Translations under genes and position numbers: made by a program
The notes under the pieces: generated by a model
The model's database searches: none
The model's input: only the letters and a program-made list of their open reading frames with translations
What the model was told of the DNA's origin: nothing
Assembly: GCF_947501225.1 (NCBI RefSeq)
Contig: NZ_CANMUW010000015.1
Coordinates: 1-64,000 of the forward strand
Length of the DNA: 64,000 nucleotides
From: an uncultured Shewanella sp.
GTDB taxonomy: Bacteria > Pseudomonadota > Gammaproteobacteria > Enterobacterales > Shewanellaceae
Reading direction: 5' to 3'
In this document: positions 60,646 to 64,000 of the stretch, piece after piece
Position numbering within the stretch: the first letter of the stretch is position 1
Layout of the letters: the number at the start of each line of letters is the position of its first letter

Positions 60646-62049
60646 ATGAAAGAAGTCGCTTTTCGCTGGATAGACAGATATCTGGTAAATGTAAAACTAC
60701 AGGAAAACTTTCTGATCCTGTTTTTCTCTTCATTGCTGGCAATACTCATCGTTAGCCTCACCTTAATCAGTGCCGAGCAAGATCAGAAAAACCAACAGTT
60801 AAAGCAAGAGATCACGCTGGTATCTAGTCTGATATCGAAAACCGAGTTAACTCAGAGTGAAGTCTCAGCCCTGCTAAGCAACAGCAATCTACAGCTCGGC
60901 AACCATGGGCAATTTGCGACGAGCATACCTAATACTAACTTCACCATCAGTGCCAAAGAACTTCCGGGAATCTTCTCTGCCTTAAGCCTGGGCCATATCG
61001 GCATCATGCTCTTCTGTATCGGCTTCATAATCATAAGCTCCTATTATATTAAGACATTTATGGGCGGCGCCCTGTTCAACATCTACGATGCCGTCAAGCG
61101 CCTGGCCGATGGCGATCTTGCCTCACGAATAGCCTATGCACCGGCACGTAATGAGTTCAACCTGATAGCACAAACGATCGACAGGGTCTCGGAGCGTGAA
61201 CATGTGTTGGTAAAAACCACACAGGAAGCTATCGCCCTCATTCAGCAGATCAGCTCTCAGCTGCGTCAACGCAGTAATGAGAATGCCGAGCTGACCAGCC
61301 AGCAGCAGGAGCGTATCGATTCACTTGCCAGTGCAACAGAGCAGATGGCCTCCTCTGTACGTGAAGTGGCAAGCCATGCCCATGACTCCTCTACGCAAAC
61401 CAGTGAAGCGACACAAACAGCGACCACAGGATTGTCTCAGGTGGTATCGACCCAGGAAGCGATTCAAAAGCTGACCGTGGAGATCAATGCCGCTTCCGGC
61501 GCGGTTACCGAACTGGATTCCAGCGCCTCACAGATCGATGATGTGGTATCGACGATTAACGCCATCTCTGAGCAGACAAACTTGCTTGCGCTTAATGCCG
61601 CGATCGAAGCGGCCCGCGCTGGCGAACAGGGACGAGGCTTCGCCGTCGTGGCCGATGAAGTCCGCACTCTGGCGGGCCGTACCCAAACGGCTACAGTAGA
61701 AATTCAGAAGATGATCGAGGCGCTGCAGAGTAACAGCCAGGGACTCATTACTGTGATAGAGCAGACCGTTAACGAAGCCCAAAGCAGTGAAACCCTCATG
61801 GAATCGGTGAGCAAGAGCATCAGCGATCTATCGGGACAGAACCAATATATCGCAGATCGCAGCATTGAAATTGCCGCAGCAGCCGAAGAGCAAGGTGCCG
61901 TGGCTGACAATATCGCCTCCGATGTCGATCTGGTCCGGGCCGGCTCAGAGAAGGTTGCAGTCATGGTCACCAAGACCGCATCTGAGATCGAGGCATTAAA
62001 TAATCAGGCCGATGTGCTTGAAAGTTTGATGAAAGATCTCAAGGTCTGA
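60646..62049 (+). CDS. Methyl-accepting chemotaxis protein
   Basis: A 467-residue receptor. Two membrane spans (about 22-43 and 115-137) enclose a short periplasmic part of only about 70 residues, too small for a 4-helix or Cache sensor. A HAMP domain follows (about 138-190), then the cytoplasmic signalling coiled coil. The CheA/CheW-contact tip is INAISEQTNLLALNAAIEAA, then RAGEQGRGFAVVADEVRTL. No CheR-binding pentapeptide is at the C-terminus. Start at the ATG 60646, which has AGGA eight bases upstream; a TTG 17 codons earlier is unlikely. Ligand unknown. Confidence 0.93.
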   Translation: MKEVAFRWIDRYLVNVKLQENFLILFFSSLLAILIVSLTLISAEQDQKNQQLKQEITLVSSLISKTELTQSEVSALLSNSNLQLGNHGQFATSIPNTNFTISAKELPGIFSALSLGHIGIMLFCIGFIIISSYYIKTFMGGALFNIYDAVKRLADGDLASRIAYAPARNEFNLIAQTIDRVSEREHVLVKTTQEAIALIQQISSQLRQRSNENAELTSQQQERIDSLASATEQMASSVREVASHAHDSSTQTSEATQTATTGLSQVVSTQEAIQKLTVEINAASGAVTELDSSASQIDDVVSTINAISEQTNLLALNAAIEAARAGEQGRGFAVVADEVRTLAGRTQTATVEIQKMIEALQSNSQGLITVIEQTVNEAQSSETLMESVSKSISDLSGQNQYIADRSIEIAAAAEEQGAVADNIASDVDLVRAGSEKVAVMVTKTASEIEALNNQADVLESLMKDLKV

Positions 62050-62234
62050 TCTGCGTCGAAGCTGTCGATTCCACAGCCGAATCGGCAGCTTATCAAACCA
62101 AATAACCTATAAGTCGGTTGTGCTCCGACTCCCGCCGCCAACCTCCCAAGGGCAACACCTTTAATCAAGCGAAACAGCACTCGTCTGCTATTACGTATAT
62201 AATTGAACGACCACTCACACACGCTCTCTCCCCC

Positions 62235-63028
62235 ATGTTAGATAAAAGCCGCCTAAGCCCAAGCATTAATAAAGAGAGAAAATCCGCTCTGGACAGAGAA
62301 AGAGAGATAGCTAAATTCGATGCATTAGCCAGAGAGTGGCGGGATCCTAACGGCAAGTTTAAGCATGTCTTAGCCTTCAATCAGACCAGGTTGATCGCGA
62401 TCGAGGAGGCTATCGCCTACCACTTCGGCAGGGATCTTAATCAGGATGTCCCCTTTACCGATCTGTCACTGCTGGATATCGGTTGCGGTGCTGGCCTGCT
62501 GTGCGAACCTCTGGCCTGGCAAGGCACGAAAGTGACCGGGATAGATGCCAGCAGCCACAACATAGTCCTCGCACAGCAGCATGCTGACAGCAATTCGGTG
62601 ACGGTGGATTATCGACACTGTTTAGCCGAATCACTGTTAACGCAGGTAAAGGAGGACAAGCTGAATCAATACGATATCGTACTCAATACCGAAGTGATCG
62701 AACATGTAGAAGATCAGCAAGCCCTGATTCATACCTGCTGCCAGTTATTGAAACCGGGTGGACTGATGATCATGGCGACACTGAATCGAACCTTGAAATC
62801 ATATCTGGTTGGCATCCTGGGTGCCGAATATCTGATGCGCTACCTGCCCATAGGTACCCACGATTGGCGCTTTTTCGTGAAGCCACAGGAGATAGATGCC
62901 ATGATCACCGCCTTGGTCTACGTACGGTAAAAGTCGAAGGGATGAGCTTTAACCCTCTGACAAATAAATGGAAAACAACCAAAAACACGGATGTGAACTA
63001 TCTGCTGTATGCGGTTAAAGAGTCATGA
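62235..63028 (+). pseudogene. ubiG: UbiG-like 3-demethylubiquinol/polyprenyl-dihydroxybenzoate methyltransferase, frameshifted
   Basis: The frame from 62235 encodes a UbiG-type SAM methyltransferase: REIAKFDALAREWRDPNGKF, LLDIGCGAGLLCEPLAWQG (SAM motif I), LNTEVIEHVEDQQALI, MATLNRTLKSYLVGILGAEY and LPIGTHDWRFFVKPQEID. It then runs out of frame at about 62910-62914 and stops at 62930. The missing tail is intact in the next frame (LGLRTVKVEGMSFNPL then TNKWKTTKNTDVNYLLYAV), ending TGA at 63026. A single lost base, probably from a C run, explains this. The sequence looks nearer alphaproteobacterial UbiG (LNRTLKSY, GTHDW) than E. coli UbiG. Where UbiG has Trp-Trp before DPNGKF, this has Trp-Arg. 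Confidence 0.8.
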
Positions 63029-63298
63029 CTCCTCCCCCGTAAGGGAGATAGCAAGCCAAGGATAAGCTCTTACAATACTACCTATATATCAACTGCTTTA
63101 TAGGTATATAACACCTACAGGCCTATGCCACAGAAGCTATTTACACATGGCAAATATGGCAATCTGCCTAGCAAAAATCCCCTTTTCCCTTATGATTAGC
63201 CCAAAGATGACGCGGCACAGTTGGCAAGTAATGAAGGTTATTCCCCCCTTGGCCGCGCCATAAACTCACCCAGATAAGCGATAAATTCAGGATAAGAG
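63029..63298. other. Intergenic region between ubiG-like gene and mioC
   Basis: 270 bp with no gene seen. A TATAGGTATATAACACCTA tract (about 63100-63117) is the only notable feature; the mioC promoter presumably lies here. Confidence 0.4.
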
Positions 63299-63739
63299 AT
63301 GGCAAAAATAGAACTTTTAGTGGGCACAACCCTAGGCGGTGCCGAATATGTGGCAGATGAATTAGCGGCTCAATTGAGCAGTTTGGGGCATGAAAACCAG
63401 ATACATTTGGCCCCGGAACTCGCAGATTTAGACCCAAAATCCCTGTGGTTGATCGTGTCATCGACTCACGGCGCCGGCGATCTGCCTGACAATATAGTGC
63501 CCTTTTTTGATGAGATCGCGGCTAAAAACCCAGATCTCAGTCAGACAAAGTTTGCCATTTGTGCCATCGGCGATTCGAGCTACGACACTTTTTGTCAGGG
63601 ACCGGAAAAGCTGTCAAAACTGCTTCTGCAATTCGGTGCACAAGTCTATGTGGATAAGATCCAGATCGATATACAGTACGATCATATCCCTGAAGACCCA
63701 GCCCTGGAGTGGTTATCTCAGTGGCAAGATCAACTTTAA
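63299..63739 (+). CDS. mioC: Flavodoxin-like protein MioC
   Basis: A 146-residue FMN-binding flavodoxin (E. coli MioC 147). The phosphate-binding loop is LLVGTTLGGAEYVADEL (residues 5-21), followed by the flavin-contact segments VSSTHGAGDLPDN and AICAIGDSSYDTFCQG. In E. coli MioC is needed for biotin synthase activity in vitro and its transcription runs into oriC. Here too it points at the origin that starts directly downstream. Confidence 0.94.
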   Translation: MAKIELLVGTTLGGAEYVADELAAQLSSLGHENQIHLAPELADLDPKSLWLIVSSTHGAGDLPDNIVPFFDEIAAKNPDLSQTKFAICAIGDSSYDTFCQGPEKLSKLLLQFGAQVYVDKIQIDIQYDHIPEDPALEWLSQWQDQL

Positions 63740-63775
63740 GCTCCCTTTAACAGAATAACTGTCGAATCAACCCAC

Positions 63776-64000
63776 AGATTAGATCTACTTTATCCACATA
63801 TTACGATCTACAATGATAAATATGTGGATAAGGTATTATTTTGATCTGATCAAAGCCTGTATTATTCAACACCCGATCGGTTCAATGATCCACCTTGTGG
63901 ATAACTAGGCGATCTATCCCCAAGCTTATTTTAGTTTGATCGTTAATAGATCACAGGATCTGATCGCGATTAACCACTGATAATAAAGGTAAATATTGAT
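63776..64000. other. Replication origin oriC, mioC-proximal part (cut by window end)
   Basis: DnaA boxes TTATCCACA (63790-63798), TGTGGATAA (63823-63831 and 63896-63904) and the weaker CTATCCCCA (63914-63922). Eleven GATC sites occur in about 200 bp, as in E. coli oriC, where Dam and SeqA time initiation. Position downstream of mioC is the standard gammaproteobacterial origin. The AT-rich unwinding element should lie on the mnmG side, beyond base 64000. Confidence 0.9.

Overview
The window is chromosomal DNA from a marine gammaproteobacterium, almost certainly a Shewanella. The evidence is the gene order dnaA-dnaN-recF-gyrB, glyQS, fadBA-pepQ-yigZ-trkH-hemG, and trkA-rsmB-fmt-def-LysM-dprA-smg-yrdD-tsaC-hemF-aroE-yrdB-yrdA next to mioC and a replication origin. 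The species cannot be named from the sequence alone.

Layout. Bases 1-215 hold tandem ribosomal-RNA-type promoters (P1, P2) that fire leftward out of the window. Bases 308-16570 are the yrdA...trkA-trkH block. It handles shikimate synthesis, haem synthesis, tRNA t6A synthesis, DNA uptake and recombination (DprA), formyl-methionine metabolism, rRNA methylation and K+ uptake. It is interrupted by a lipoprotein collagenase-like gene and by an array of about 173-bp repeats made from the 3' end of hemF. Bases 16571-21050 hold small accessory genes and hairpin repeats, two flavodoxin-type hemG genes, an ArsR-type regulator and a second trkH. Bases 21179-28413 hold yigZ, pepQ, the fadBA beta-oxidation operon with a putative PsrA site, ybaK, tusA and a MOSC protein. 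Then come a large secreted propeller-amidohydrolase (28759-31998), tag, glyQS, an HDOD protein and the pxpBCA 5-oxoprolinase operon.

Bases 40184-50805 are the replication and ribosome core: gyrB, recF, dnaN, dnaA, then divergently rpmH, rnpA, yidD, yidC and mnmE. rpmH (45 codons) is included. Beyond mnmE is a more accessory part: a duplicated mnmE 3' end resembling an SGI1-type attachment site, a GATC-rich origin-like tract, hrpB, a sulfotransferase, an AT-rich XRE regulator plus nuclease-helicase pair, a small membrane ORF, a LysE-family exporter, a chemotaxis receptor, a frameshifted UbiG-like methyltransferase and mioC. Bases 63776-64000 are the mioC side of oriC; the window ends inside it.

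Cross-cutting signals. (1) Six parS-like 16-mers plus one degenerate site lie between 27.5 and 60.1 kb, two of them at the centre of 28-30 bp perfect palindromes. (2) Three separate GATC/DnaA-box clusters occur, at dnaA-rpmH, downstream of mnmE, and downstream of mioC. (3) The 3' ends of three genes (hemF, mnmE, trkH) are duplicated just downstream of the gene. (4) A 90-91 bp dispersed repeat carries a hairpin whose stem changes with compensation while the tetraloop NGGA is kept. (5) The XRE/nuclease-helicase pair at 56.0-58.2 kb is the best candidate for an undescribed defence-like system. All family assignments come from motif recognition by eye; no searches were run.
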